From Himantopus leucocephalus (taxonomy: Eukaryota > Chordata > Aves > Charadriiformes > Recurvirostridae): 64,000 bases of DNA. The stretch's first letter is position 1. Each line of letters opens with the position of its first letter. Positions 26,801 to 39,900 of this stretch are shown here, in pieces. Below the pieces are notes generated by a model. The model had not been told where the DNA came from. It did no database searches and worked only from the letters and a program-made list of their open reading frames with translations. The translations under genes and the position numbers were made by a program. Location of the stretch: NCBI GenBank assembly GCA_003993805.1, contig RSEF01000021.1:4754197-4818196 (forward strand), in the 5' to 3' direction.

Positions 26801-29800
26801 CAGTGACAGGACAGGATGCAGTGGGCACAAGCTGAAACATCTGTCTGAACATCAGGAAACACTTCTTTCTTTTTTTTTTTCCTCACTGTGAGGGTCACTG
26901 AATACTGGCACAGGTTGCCCAGGAACGTTGTGGAGTCTCCATCCTTGGGGATACTCAAAAGTAATCTGTATATGGTCCTGGGCAGCTGGCTCTAGGTGGC
27001 CCTGCTTTAGCAGGGCAGGTTGGACAAGACGACTTCCAGAGCTCTGTTGAAACCTCAGCCATTCTGTGAATAAAGAGGCTGAAGAAAGATTTTTTGCAGT
27101 GGCGCTTAGTGACAAGACGAGAGGCAATATGCAGAAAATGAAATGCAGGAGGTCCTAATTAAGCATTGGGGAAAAAAAAAAAAAACAAAACCACACCAAC
27201 AACTTTATATGGTAAGGCTAGAACAGGTTGCCTAGATAAATAGTGGAGTGTCTGTCCTTGGAGATACTGAAAATCTGACTGGACGTGGCCCTGAGCAACC
27301 TGTTCTAGTTGAACCTGCTTAGGTGACTTCCTTAACTGTTTTGTGTCCAAGTGCTCCAATCCAGCTTCTGCAGAAAGTTGGGCAGCTTGTCTGAACTTGG
27401 CAATGATCAGACTCTGCTGCAAGTGGCTTAACTAGGCGCTCTCAGCCCTTTCCTTGGTGAATCATAGAATGGTTTAGCTTGGAAGGGACCTTGAAGATCA
27501 TCTAGTTCCAACCCCCCTGCCATAGGCAGGGACACCTCCCACCAGACCAGGTTGCTCAAAGCCCTGTCCAACCTGGCCTTAAACACCTCCAGGAATGGAG
27601 CTTCCACAGCTTCTCTGGGCAGTGAAGTGGGAGGGTGAGCGACAGACCCAAGGGAAAGCTGCAGGCAGGGCCAGCAAAGCCCTGTATGCCTGCTGTGAGC
27701 TGGCCTGGGACAGATTTGGGGTGATCAAAGCAGATGCTGGGATGCTTTTGCTAAGGCCTGAGAGAAAGAAATGGGGGCCAGATGGGGCGATACAATGGGA
27801 GTGCTGTGGGTGCAAAGCTGGTTCTCTGGTTTGTACTCTGGCAGCATAAACTGTATATCTGAGCACTCCTCCGCCTATCCACGTCAAAATCGTCTGTGAC
27901 CTTGAGATTGCCAAAAATCCTTCTCCTTCCTGCCTGTGTTGCCCTGTCCTTTCTTCTGTCTGCTCGTGGTTATCACTTAAGCCAAACTGTTGGCTTTTGA
28001 CATTTTCTGGCCCTCTACTCCCTCATTATCGCCTTTCCACCCTGCCACAAGATTCCTAGACACCAGTCATCCTCTCCTTTAGTCTGGCCATTAGCTGATC
28101 CATTCTGCACAGCCTTGAGATGGGAACCACATTTTTCCCCCCTTCCCACACATCCTTACCAGCTCCCTAGCACCTCCTCGGAGAGTTTCAAAACCTCTGG
28201 TTGCATTTCTCCGCTTGCCTAGCGGCATGTTAGGATCCCACAGAGCCTGACGCCTTTTGCTTTAATGTGTCTGACCTCAGGGATCAATACTACTGTTTTG
28301 GCCAAAGAAATAACTGTGCATAACGAGGTTTATAGCATCGATTCCCTAGGCTAGGGCTCTTTGTTTTCACAAGCCACCAAGCTTGTCCCTCCCTTCCAAA
28401 TAACCTGGATTGACAAATAAAATGTAAAAAATCAATAGTCGTCTCCATGCTTTTCTGGCCTGGGGGCATCCATGTGACCTGAACACCCTCCCTTTCCTCC
28501 TCTCCTCACTCTCTAGCAATCAGTGTGCTGCATCCCCACGTTGCTGGGCTGGTTGGGGTCCGATGATGAATGTGTTGCTGCTGCATAGAGGGACTAGAAA
28601 TTATTTCCTGCTCAGGAGCATGATTTAAAAGTGTTGGGGATGGGGGAGGAACTGTAGACTGCTTTTGAGGTGCTCAAAAGTATGGGTGGGCAGGATAATT
28701 CTCCTCGTCAGCCCCCCCTCAATGGTTGCCATCATGCAAATGACTACCAATTGTTGGCTGATTTTTTTTTTTTTTAAAATGAGATCACCTCCCTTGATTG
28801 TCATGTGTTATCCCCTGATGGGGGTCTCTGGGAACCTGCCCCGGATCAAGTAGGTTTTGCAGTTCTTACCTTTCTCTCGAGGTCAGCCGCTGCCAGGCTG
28901 GGAAGGGGCATATTTGCATTGCTGCTCTTTTCAGAAACCTTTTGCTTCTTCCTGCATCACAGCGTCAGAGCAGCACAACGCACAGGCTTATTGGGACAGC
29001 GTACCCTGTTGCCTGATGTCTGCCCAGGGCAGTAGGGCCCAAGGCAGAGTCTGGCTGTAGCTGATTTCAGCTGAAGATAGCTTTCCTCTGTGCCACATGT
29101 AGCCTTTTGAGGTAGAGAAGAATGGAAATTCTCACTGATTCACGTTACCCTTCCCCCACTGAAGCTGGGAAACTCCTTCCAAAAAGGAAGGAATGGGGAA
29201 AAGGCTTTGATGGTTTTTGGTCTTGAATACAGTTTGTTAAGTTTTGACGCAATAATGGTTCTTCTTAATTAAAATCAAACTTGAGATGCCACTTTGGAGA
29301 GCCAGTTCCATACACGTATGTACACTTCCTCTCTGTTTTCTTGCTATGTAAGCTTCATGCCTTCTGTTTCAGAAATACTCCTCTCCCCAACCGTTATCAT
29401 TAAACAAGCTCTGGAAAAACACAAAAGCAAAGGTGTAGGTCTGCTGTTTGACGTTACATACTAGTCTGTTGGGCATCCAGCTGTACCCTAGAGCTTGTGT
29501 GTGCTCATCATTTTGGTGAGCAGGGTGCGTGGTCTCCTCTCAAACTCTGGGAAAGGGACAGTTTTTCTCCATGTCCCTTGCTATAAAATGAAACATGGAG
29601 AATAATATGTACTTAGTCAAAGGCTGTTCAGTTATAATTGGTACAAGGGATGCTAATGGGAATTGTAGAATAGTAATTGTTAGAATAGTAACCTTGCCTG
29701 GCAAAGGGTGTTTGTGAAAAGGACTTAACTGGTCTCTCTGTTTCCTGGGTCAATTATTTCAGTGACAATAAAGAGGTAATGGATTTGGTGTAGGCAACAT

Positions 29801-32800
29801 TTAGTCTTGCTGCTGAGAAGCTTCTCACCTTAAGGGACAGCTCCAAAATACACTCAAGCTTTGCAGTATGATCTTCCTGACAGTTAGAAGCATGGGTCTG
29901 AAGAACAAATCTCCAGTTTCTTGTGCTGTTGCTTGTGTTGGTTTCCTTTTACGTCGCACTTATGAGGTGTTTTCAACACTTGGGTGTCTAAAAGCTTCCA
30001 GTGTTTGCTCTCTAACTGTCCCTTATTTAAGAGGGACAGTATTAAGAAAGCTGTGGGACAGTGATCAGAACAGGCAAGCAGGAATCAGGATTTCTGGATT
30101 GTCTTTGCTCTGTCACCAACTGCGTGATCTTGGTTGAGTCATTTGGTGTCTTGTTTTGCGGTGGTGATCACCTTTACACTCAGTTTTTTCTGTTGTAGGT
30201 TCTCCAACGAGTGGATTTCAACAAGAAGCCAGGACGGATTAGTGCTAAGCCTATAAACTTTGCCGTGATCTTGAAGCTTTCCAATGTCAACCTGCAGGAG
30301 AAGGCCTTCCGAGTAAGTGGAATCCCAGTGGCCAACAGCGCACAGCTTCTCTGTAAACAACAGAGTTGCCCCAGCAGTATGCTTTGTGTTCCTGTCCCAT
30401 AAAGCCGGAGACTCGTTTCCCAGTCTGGGCGCTGTAGGGTTTAGTTCCTATCTGATACCTGTGTTTCTGCTTCCCCTACCCAGGATGGACTCATTGAACA
30501 GCTCTATGACCTGATGCTTGAGTATCTCCATTGCCAGGCCTACAGCATTGGATTCCCAGAGTTGGTTCTCCCCACTGTCATTCAGGTGAGGTCTAAGATA
30601 CTTCTCAGTCATGCCACGAATGTGCACAGAGTGGGATAAAGTTGTTTAAGCTAACAGTGAACTCAAGATGGTCCTCACAATGTGAGGAGAGCGCCATTTA
30701 CCTTTTCTTAATTATAGTTTTTCATTGTGTTTTGGGGAATTCTTGGGGAGGAACAGAGGCATCGCATCTAATTAGGAGGCTGAAGGTACGTGAAAGTGGC
30801 TGTGGAGTTAGCCACTCTTCTGGGAGCAAAAATGGAATAGAGGACTGCATAATTGCTATGGAGATGTGGTTTTGACTAGTGAACACAGATGAGTTCTTGG
30901 CAATTCAGGATTGTCTGTATTGCTGTATTGTCTCAGAGCAGTGCCTGTGCCCAGTGAGCCCGTACTTTTCCTTGCCTCACGGCCTCCCTCACGTGCTCTC
31001 CACAAGATGGCAATCTTCCCTCCTTTCACAGCGTCTCCATCCACTGGGGCACTTTCCCCCAAGTCCCTCCATACAAAACAGGACAATTCCTGTCTCCATC
31101 CCTCCTAAGATTGTCTCCTTTGCCTCTCCCCTGGCATTACACAGTGCAGGGTGTTCTTCCTGGCCACTTTGGGTTTACAAGCTTCATTGTCCGCAATAAA
31201 ACTGCCCAATAGTGCTGTGCATCTGGGTGTACTGTGCGTAATCCTTCCCTAATACCTTGCTAGCTGGGTGGCTTCAGTTTTGAATGAGCAGTGACCTCTC
31301 TGCTTTGCACAGTAAGGTTGCTCAGTGCAAACGTGTTGGAACTTGTTCTCTCCCTTCCTCCCAGTCCTCTCTATTTTTGACTCATGAGCAGCAGATGCCA
31401 TGAAATTGGCAGAGGGCTGCTGGCGTATCCTCCACGGGGACGTGAACCTCTGCTTTGCTTTGGTGTCTGCCATGAGACCCTGTGTCTGCATACCTTGTTG
31501 CTATGATGCCTCTGGTTGACGTGGGAGCAATGTCTCGGTTGGGACCCGCAGGCTGCTTGGGAGGCAAATCTCCTTGTTTCTGCTGTATGTAATAGGCTGG
31601 CATCTGTCAGGCGCATGGCTCTTGGCTGGGTCCCTGCAGCCTGGCACAGGCCATTGCCTAGCTGGCAGTAGGCTGCTTTGGCTAATGTGAGCTGACAGGC
31701 ACTCTCTGTGCTAGGAGAGCAGCTCCTGTGCTTGCTCTCGCTTTGCGTGCTTCTCACTTATCGGCAGCGAACAAAGCCCTTTCCTCTCAGCCAGCAGCTG
31801 TTGAGAGCATCGAAGCTGTCGGAGCCGATGTTCTAGCTGGAATGAAAAACGGCTGACGGCCCTCTGGCACCAAGCGCCCTGTGGCTTCCAAACACACCCT
31901 GGGACCAGCCTGTATTTCTGCAGAGAATTAATGCTATCGGATTCCTATTTGGCTGCCACTAACCACAGCCTCGTGGCGTCTGCTGGGCTGGGGTGCTGAG
32001 GTTAGCTTCCCAAAATCTCAGAGTCTTCGGGAAAGCGTGGGGGGGGAGGCTTTTCTCCTGGAATGGTTCCAGTTAACTGTAAAAATCCATCTGTCCTGAT
32101 TCTTCCTCCCCGATGAGCTCACGCTTCTCTCAGTGCCGTGTCGTAGGGGCTGTGTTCCAGCTGGCGAGGGTTGCATTCCTCGTCTTCTGGTCAGCGGCTT
32201 TGGGAGAAGCTAGGCTGAACTGCCTTCAAACTGAACTTTAAAACCTCCTTGCCTGGAAGGCAGGAAGCATCCGGGCAGATCAAAGGAAAGGAGAGCCAGT
32301 AGGAACAGGAGACAGTTCAAAGGCTGCTGTTCTGCCCAGCCGCTGGGATGACCCCATGGCGCTCACTGCCTCCACAGGCTGGTAAGGAGCTCAGAGTGCA
32401 GAGCCTGTGTGTCTGGATGCTTGGAAGAGACTGCCTCTTCCCTCCTCTAGAGCCCAGACAGGCATCACAGAGCAGAGGTGGGAGGTTAAAGGGAAAAATG
32501 GGGCAGGTGTCAATAAGGGGTAGGTACTGCTGGGTGGAGGCAGGAGATGGCATGATCTAGGCATGACATAGCTAGACAGAAGGGCAGGAGGTGCTGGTTT
32601 GCCTTGCCAGCAGCCACTCCTACTGCTGCTTGCTCTCTGTCCCCTCTGCTTTTTGTGAGTGGGCGATTGGGCTTGATTTGGGTTCCCTGGAACACACACA
32701 CCCAGCTGCTTCAGATCATTTATAGTTCGCTGCGTCGTTTACAGTAAGAGGAGCTGGGTTTTTGCTGTGGTCTCTGCTGGTATAAACCATTGGTGTTTAA

Positions 32801-33960
32801 GGCTGGCAGTTCGACAGAATCAATCCCACTAATCACAGAGCTGCTTAGCTAGGAGCCGACGTGAGATGTTAATGACATATATGCACACACACATACACAT
32901 ATATGTTCTGATTGTTTTATTCTGGAAAGATATGGTGGTTGTATTTGGCACAGTGGAAAAAGGCATACACAGAGTCCCTTTCTCTCTCTCTCCCTCTATC
33001 TTCTTTTACCTTCTTGGTTGTTCCCTGCCTCTTAACACAGGACCGAGATCTCATTACGTTTTGTTAATATCTGTGGCAGATAGTGGTGGGACTGTGAGGG
33101 ATTGCAGGGATAGGAGAAAGGAGGGGGAAAGAAGAAATGAAGCATATGGCTGTGAGAGCGAACACACAACACCAAACTGCACAGATAGAGCCTGAGATTT
33201 CGCAGGATTTCTGGTGACACTTCTGCAACGAAAGAAAAATGATAATGTATGTGGCAGCGGATGAAATGGATCTGGGGCTGCAGCTGGGGGGATCAAGTGA
33301 GATAAATCAAATGACAAATGCATCCCTCAGTGGAGATAAATATGCAGCACCTATAAAAAATAAATATTTTAGAAAGGGGGGGTGAGGGTAGGGCAGGCTT
33401 CAGCAGCAGAAGAATAGTTTCGCTGATGGTTCCTTTGTACTTGTGTGATGGGTTGTTTGCTTTGCGGAAAGGGGGAAAGACTCATTTTAACTCCTGTTTG
33501 TCTGAGTTGGGTGTATGATGGCAGGTGGGCGTATGCTGGGGATAAAGGGACAAGAGAAGCCCTTGCTGCTAGGTAATGGGGGACATTCTCCATGTGTGTA
33601 GCATTCAGCAGGTCCTGCAGCAATATACCCATCAGGAGAGCAATGTCCTGACAGAGAGGGGCTAGGTGTGGCTGTCTCCTCTTGATTAACATTTCATACC
33701 TACCTACTTGGCATGTAAGATCAAGCCAACATGTAGGCTTAAGAGGAGGGAGACATCTTGCTCCTTCCCCCAGCTCTGTCTTCTGAAGCAGAACGTTTGA
33801 AGCCGTAAGTAGAGAAGGCAGTATTGTATTTGCTGACTAGAAACCCTTTAGCTCTGTCATGATAGGATCTGCAGGTCCCAGCTGGGATGAAGGTTCAATT
33901 GTGGTTAACCATTTTCTTTTGCCTTGTTGGATCTCTTTCTCTAAATCAAGTGTCTGTGTA

Positions 33961-33992
<32 letters not shown>

Positions 33993-36900
33993 GGCTCTAG
34001 CAAAGAGCTTGGCCTGCAGAATTCGGACAGCACACCAGGGACTTGTCTTGGGGTTGGTGAAAACTGTTAGCAGACAGTGTAGTAGACTGGAATTCAAGCC
34101 ATGAGTCAACCTGGACACGCCTATCTCTTTCTGTCATCAAAAGCATCCACTACTGCCTTAGTTTCTAGTTTGGAGGTGTCAGAACAGTGCAGTGGTGTTG
34201 GAGGGTGGTTTGTATCGGGAGGGGAAACCTTTGTTGGGGAGAAAAGAGGTTTGCTTGAGGATGAGGCTACTGAGATAAAAAAAGAAAACAACACAAAACC
34301 GTACTCTGTTTGCAGTGAAGTCTCATTGTCTGAGAGTAGTGAATTGTGTTTTGGGCACAGAGATAGGGCAGGAGCAGATTCTGTGAGTAGAATGGTCCTT
34401 GCCCTTTCAGGCAGCAGTAGGGTTTGTGGTTTCCTGGCAGCCTGCCTCTTGTCCTGAGGGTTACATATAAGGCATTGGGTTTAAAAGAATTATTAGGCAC
34501 ATGCTACACAAGTTGTCCACAGAGAGGGTTATTTTGTTAATTTTTGTGTGGTGGGTGTGTGGGTTTGTACCCATGAAAACTCAGTGGTGCCAGTTGGAGT
34601 TGGGTTGGTATAGTCAGACATTTAGCAAACTTCACCCTATGTGACCCTGCAGATGGCCATCTGTCCTCACCCACAGCTCTGCTGCCTAGCAGCGCCAAGT
34701 TTTCCCACCGAGCTGTGCCAAAGTCCCTTACTCCCAGTCCACAGACACTTGCACCCCACCCCAATTTTAAGTCTCTTCTCAAACTCTGCCTTCAATCCCG
34801 GCCATCAGTCTCATCCACAGCCTCTTGTATTTGGTATTCCCGTTCCAATATCGGCTAGCATTCTACAGTATTAACCCACAGACACCTTTCCCCATTCTAA
34901 TCCTGGCTTCCCTGTGCTTTTGACCATTTAGCATCCACAGGTATCCGCTGTTATTCCTGGTCTCTGTGCATCTGGTCCACGGTCCCTCTTACTATTTGGC
35001 TGAGCAGAAGACAGTGATAATGTAACTACAATAGCAGCTGGGAGCTGAGGCCCCGGAGAGCATAGACTTTTCTCCTGCTGTCTGCTTGAACTCCCCTGAT
35101 ACAGTGTTTTCAGAAAGAAGTAGTGTTAAAGGGTGCAAAGAGCTATTTTTAAGCAAGGTCCCTGCACCGGATTGCATACAAACATCTGGCCTGCTGCTGC
35201 AACTCTTTGCATCCTCCCAGCCCAGGGTGGCAGGACCCGCAGGGTTGAATATGGGTGATACATTGGAGTATGGTATGAATTGAAGGGAAAAGACGCCCCG
35301 TGCTGTCTGTCACTGGGGGTGGGAAATGTGTTTTTGCTGATGGGATCTCTTTATGGAAACTATTACATTGCTTTCATTCTTCCTCTCCTTTTCCTCCTCC
35401 CAGCTAAAATCTTTCCTGAAGCAATGCAAGATTGCCAACTACTGCAAGCCTATCCGGCAGCTCCTGGAGAAACTGCAGGAAAATTCTGCCTACATCGCCA
35501 GCAGGCGTCAGAAAGCTACCTTTGGCGTGGCCAGCAGGGAGTCTGTGGTGAGTCTGCTTCTTCGATTCGGGCTTCCTGGAAAGACAGTCAGACTCCGGCT
35601 GCTGGGGTTGAGCGGGTGGCAGAGGGAGGAGGGACGACGAGATCATGGAAACGGGAGTGTGTGGGGTGGGGCAGATGTTCACAAACAACTGAACTCAGCA
35701 GGGCTCTGATGCTATAGCTGGCAAGACTCTGCAGCCAAGAGCCTCATGGAAAACACAGTCCATAAATTATACCCTCCTGTTATTTATAACACACACGCGT
35801 GGAAGCGCCTCGCTTTGCTGAGGCATCTCCTTTACTGAGAAGTGTCTTTGTTTTCATCATCCCATTCCTGATACGTAGGTGCCAGTTCATGCCTAAAGTG
35901 ACAGGGGGGATTCTTCCACCTCTGTAAGTGTGTTGTTTCCTCCTAGCCTGTAGAGACCAGTCTCCAGCAGTGTAGAACCAAGGCATCGGCAGACTGATAT
36001 GTGGCAGTTCAGGATTCTGAGGCAAACCTTTCCCCGTTTTCCTGGGCCCTTGTAAGGACAGAGCTATAGGATCAAGAAGGTTATGAGCCGTAAGAACAGT
36101 GATCAGGGACCCTGGCCACTGCAGTTGCTTCTCAAGAGAGAGGCTGGTATGTTCTTCTCTCTCCAGCCTAAGTATCCAGCCTGCTGAGGAAACGTTGAGC
36201 ACATTCAACACCTAGGAAAGCTGCAGTGGCTCTGGGTGGCTTATAGCGCCTGTAGAGCAGTTGAGTTAAACATCAGGATTCTACCTCAGTGATGAGATGA
36301 AAGGAGTGACTAAGGTGATGATGGAGACTGCCCTCTTATCTTAGGAAATGAACTGTAGCACAGCTAGAAGACATTACATTAGAAGATGTCTTAGCTACTA
36401 GTTGGCCATCTGGCTAACAGGCTGAGAGATGCTGCCCTTCTCCTTGTTTCCCCAGCTCCAGGAGTCTGCCTGCTCTGAGCCAGGTCCTCCTAGGGATCGT
36501 GTAGCATATTTTCAGGACATTCCTTTCCGTGTCCTTGCTTGAAGCTTTTTTTTCTTTTGCTTTGCATCCATCCAGGCCCTATGTAAATGAAGCCAAAGGG
36601 AAGGAAGCCTTATTAACAATGCTTGCTTTGTGTGTCCTTTGGGTTGGACATTTTATCTTTGCTTGTTATCCAGCACAGCAGCCTTTGCAAGCCCGATAGC
36701 AGGTGAACTCAGTGTGTGCATGTATCTCCGTGTGAGAGGATGTAGTGGGTCTCACTCTTCCTTGCCTGTCAGGAGAGAGGTGAAATTATTTCTGTTTGCA
36801 AGGTAATTGATGGGTCAGAGTGGTCTCTCTGTGGCCACATGGTATCATCGGGAAGTCTGGAGTTCTGCATCACTGAAATCTCCGCCTGTTGGCATGGAAC

Positions 36901-39900
36901 TGGGCATGGAGCAGAAGTAGCAGTGCATTTTTTTGTCTTCAGACACTCAGGGGTGGGGACTGCAGGAAAATTAGCCTTTGAAATCCTGACATATCAGTAT
37001 TAGGACACAGCAGTGCTATTCTGGGATTAAGGGGTTGATGGAACTGGGTTTGAAGTGACTAAGTAGTCTTTGGTTCTGTAAATGCCATTCTGAGTTGGAC
37101 TGTTTTGCTGAAGGAATTGTGCTTCCCGTCTGGAGTGAAGTGGTTAGGGTTTTGTTGTGCTGTATTTTTTGCGGGCAGTGCTGTGACCACCCACCCGCTC
37201 TGCAGAGGTAGAGATTTCAGCCTCTAGGGCTCTTCATGAAACAGATGGGCTGGGGAAGGTCCTTGGCTAAAAAAAACAGGGTTTCCAACAACTCTGCCGC
37301 TGTCTGCTTTTCCCAGCAACTCTGGCTGCAGTCCCTTGTGTAAGAGCTAAATGATTATTTTAACATCTTGCTGCCTGTGTGTCTCCTAGTTGACATTGGT
37401 GCACCTGCTTTCCCAGGGACATCTGGGTGGCTGAGTGGCGTGAATCAGGCAGGGTTGGCTCTGGAGGGGCAGCAACAGGCAGCCAGCCTCCAGTAAGGGA
37501 GGTGGGTTAAGGGAAGCAGGCACCAGTTTGCCAAGCTTCTTTGGAGACGGCTGTTCTGCCATTTAAGGGGATAGAGCAACAGTGTAAAGTGCTGCTCAGG
37601 GGGGATGCCTGTGCAGTCTTGTATTTTTACTCTGTGTTGTCCTATGGGAGAAGGGAGCCTCTCTCTTCCTTCTATTAATGGGATATCAGTGCTCCTGGGA
37701 GCAGAGGAGACAGCCCACTCAATACTTGTGTGGGGTGAAAGAGTGGCTTATCTTTTGTGCCCAGAGGGCAGGTTTTGTGCCCAGGTGGCCCCAATCTACA
37801 CCATCCAAGCAGATGGTGTAGATTCCCAAGAAAGGCCAAAGCTCCCACAGAGCATTGGGCTTCCCAGAACGATTTGGAGTGTCCCTCAAAGTCTGGGTTG
37901 AGTTTGCCAGGCTGTCTCCAAGATATGTGGGGCATTGGCACTTCTCATCAGCAAACCCTGCCAGAAAAGGGAAGGGAAGGAGGGGGGTGAGGGGAGGGGA
38001 GGTATTTGTACGTCCCCCTTGCCAGCAAGAGCAATTGAAAGCAAATGCTCTCTGGTATTCACATGCATGCATTTGTGCCTGCTCCACTGTAGGGAGCAGA
38101 GCCCAAATTCTGAGCTAATACTTCCATGCAACATGCTGAAATGCGGCTTTCATGGGGGGAATTACGGGGATATAGGTTTAAATGAGGGGAATAAAGGTTG
38201 TGAATGTGATCAGATCTGCGCTCCTGAGTAATGGGCATGCTTTAGAAAGCTGGATTTTATCTAAGGGTCTATATTACATAGTTTTAAAAAAGAAACAGCT
38301 TGGGGATTGAACTTAGTGCTGTAGAGGGAGCACGGTAGTGCAATGTTTAACTTAACATGGGGGGACTGTGAAGAGATCCCTCCTTGCATCCCAGGAACTG
38401 TGATATAGAGGGACAGGCATACCAGATACGTTTGGTCTGACTTCTTCCACATTATTTTAAGATTGACAACTTTAATCTTTTTTTTTTTTTTTCAAGAAGC
38501 AGGCTAATATTTGTGAGTCAGTGCTTTTTTGAGAGTACAATGCTAAGGGGAGCCAAAAAAAGTGGAGCCCACAGCTGAAGTTGAATCCAGATGCATGATG
38601 AGCAGCTCCGATTTTAGGTCCATCTGCACTAGTGTGGTCCCTGGATTGGCATGGGAAGAGGCAGGGAAGGACAAGAGTGCCTCAGAACCCGCAGTGTGTG
38701 CTGGGCTGCGTTACAGCTCTGCGGCTCCCGGGCAGACCTTTGCCCTGAGCTGGGGAACCATCGTTTAAGAACAGTGCAGCCCAGCAGGCTGTTACGCTTA
38801 ATGAAACGTGAAGTGAGGGAATGAGCTGATGGAAAGCATTGCCTCGTTTCCATGGGGTTTCCAGATCTTCTGCATTCATCCTCATCTCACGTTTCAGATG
38901 GGAGGTTTTTCTGGAGGATGGGTGATGATCTGTGTTACATTTGTACAGGTACAAAGCACCCACTTGATCCATGCTGGGTGTTGCCCAACACCACATTGAT
39001 CCAAACGCAGTAATAGAAGGAGAATTGCAAATGGTTAAAGTGGGTGTGATGGCATCCACTCTCTCAAAATTCCTGTTGAGGTGTTCTGACTAGAAAGATG
39101 TGAGTGTTTCAATGTTTTTTTTTTTATCTCTGTGTCCCACCACCCTTTAAAAGCATAAGAGCTGTATCAGACAGAACAAATAGACTTTGCCCTCTGTAAG
39201 AAGAGTCTTTCTAAGAAGCTGTCCATACCAAGCAGCATCAACAAATTGCAGCTGGCAGCCTGATAGGAGCCTGATCTATAAATGGGGTGACTTTGTACTC
39301 CTTGGGAATTACTCCTCTTGCCATAGCGGTGGGTCAGGCCGACAGTAAAGCTGTGCTGTCTGCTGGGTGGCGTCTCCGCTAGCGACTGCTGCTGGAGTCG
39401 GCGGTACATCAGCTGTGCTTTCAGGCAGCCTGCCGGGGAGGAGACTGGAGAGCAGACACAGGCTCCAGTCGTGCAGACCTGGAGCCGTGTTACAAACAGT
39501 CCCGTGGGGGTTGTGAGTCTGGGACCCGTGATTACCAGAAAGGGCCTGTTTGGCTTGATGCAGTATTGATAGCGCCTGTTGAAGGATGCATAAATAGATT
39601 CTGTGCCATTAGAGTGCAGGTGACACAAGCTGGTCGCCATTTAATTGCCAAAGTTCAGCTCCTGGTGCCAGCTGCAGAGACCACAGATCATCTCCACTTC
39701 CCTCCCAGTGATGGGCCACATCAAGAGCTGGCCTAGACTGATGTATTTCACTTCACAATATATACTGAGTACTTCCTTATTTGTGCAAGCTGGGAGCTCT
39801 CTGCTGCTCTCCGTTACGGAGACCTGCTCTTTCTGTCCTGTTCACAGACTGCTATTTTCCTGCACCTTGGCTCACAAGCTGCAGCCAACACACCATAACT

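Larger units (their letters stand above)
22872..30198 (+). other. NOC2L intron 12
   Basis: This 7.3-kb intron separates two exons of the conserved Noc2 core. It contains the CR1 cluster at 25860-27622. Outside that I see no gene. A 247-codon antisense open frame at 24705-25448 has no recognisable domain. The sequence from 28 to 30 kb looks unique. Confidence 0.6.
30586..35403 (+). other. NOC2L intron 14
   Basis: This is 4.8 kb without any recognised gene. It holds AC/AT and TG/TA simple repeats near 32.9 and 34.0 kb; otherwise I see nothing to annotate. Confidence 0.6.

Noticed and set aside
25860..27072. Intact retrotransposon or nested gene in intron 12
   Set aside because: The reverse-transcriptase-like reading is broken by frameshifts and stops and lacks the 5' part; it is a decayed CR1 copy.
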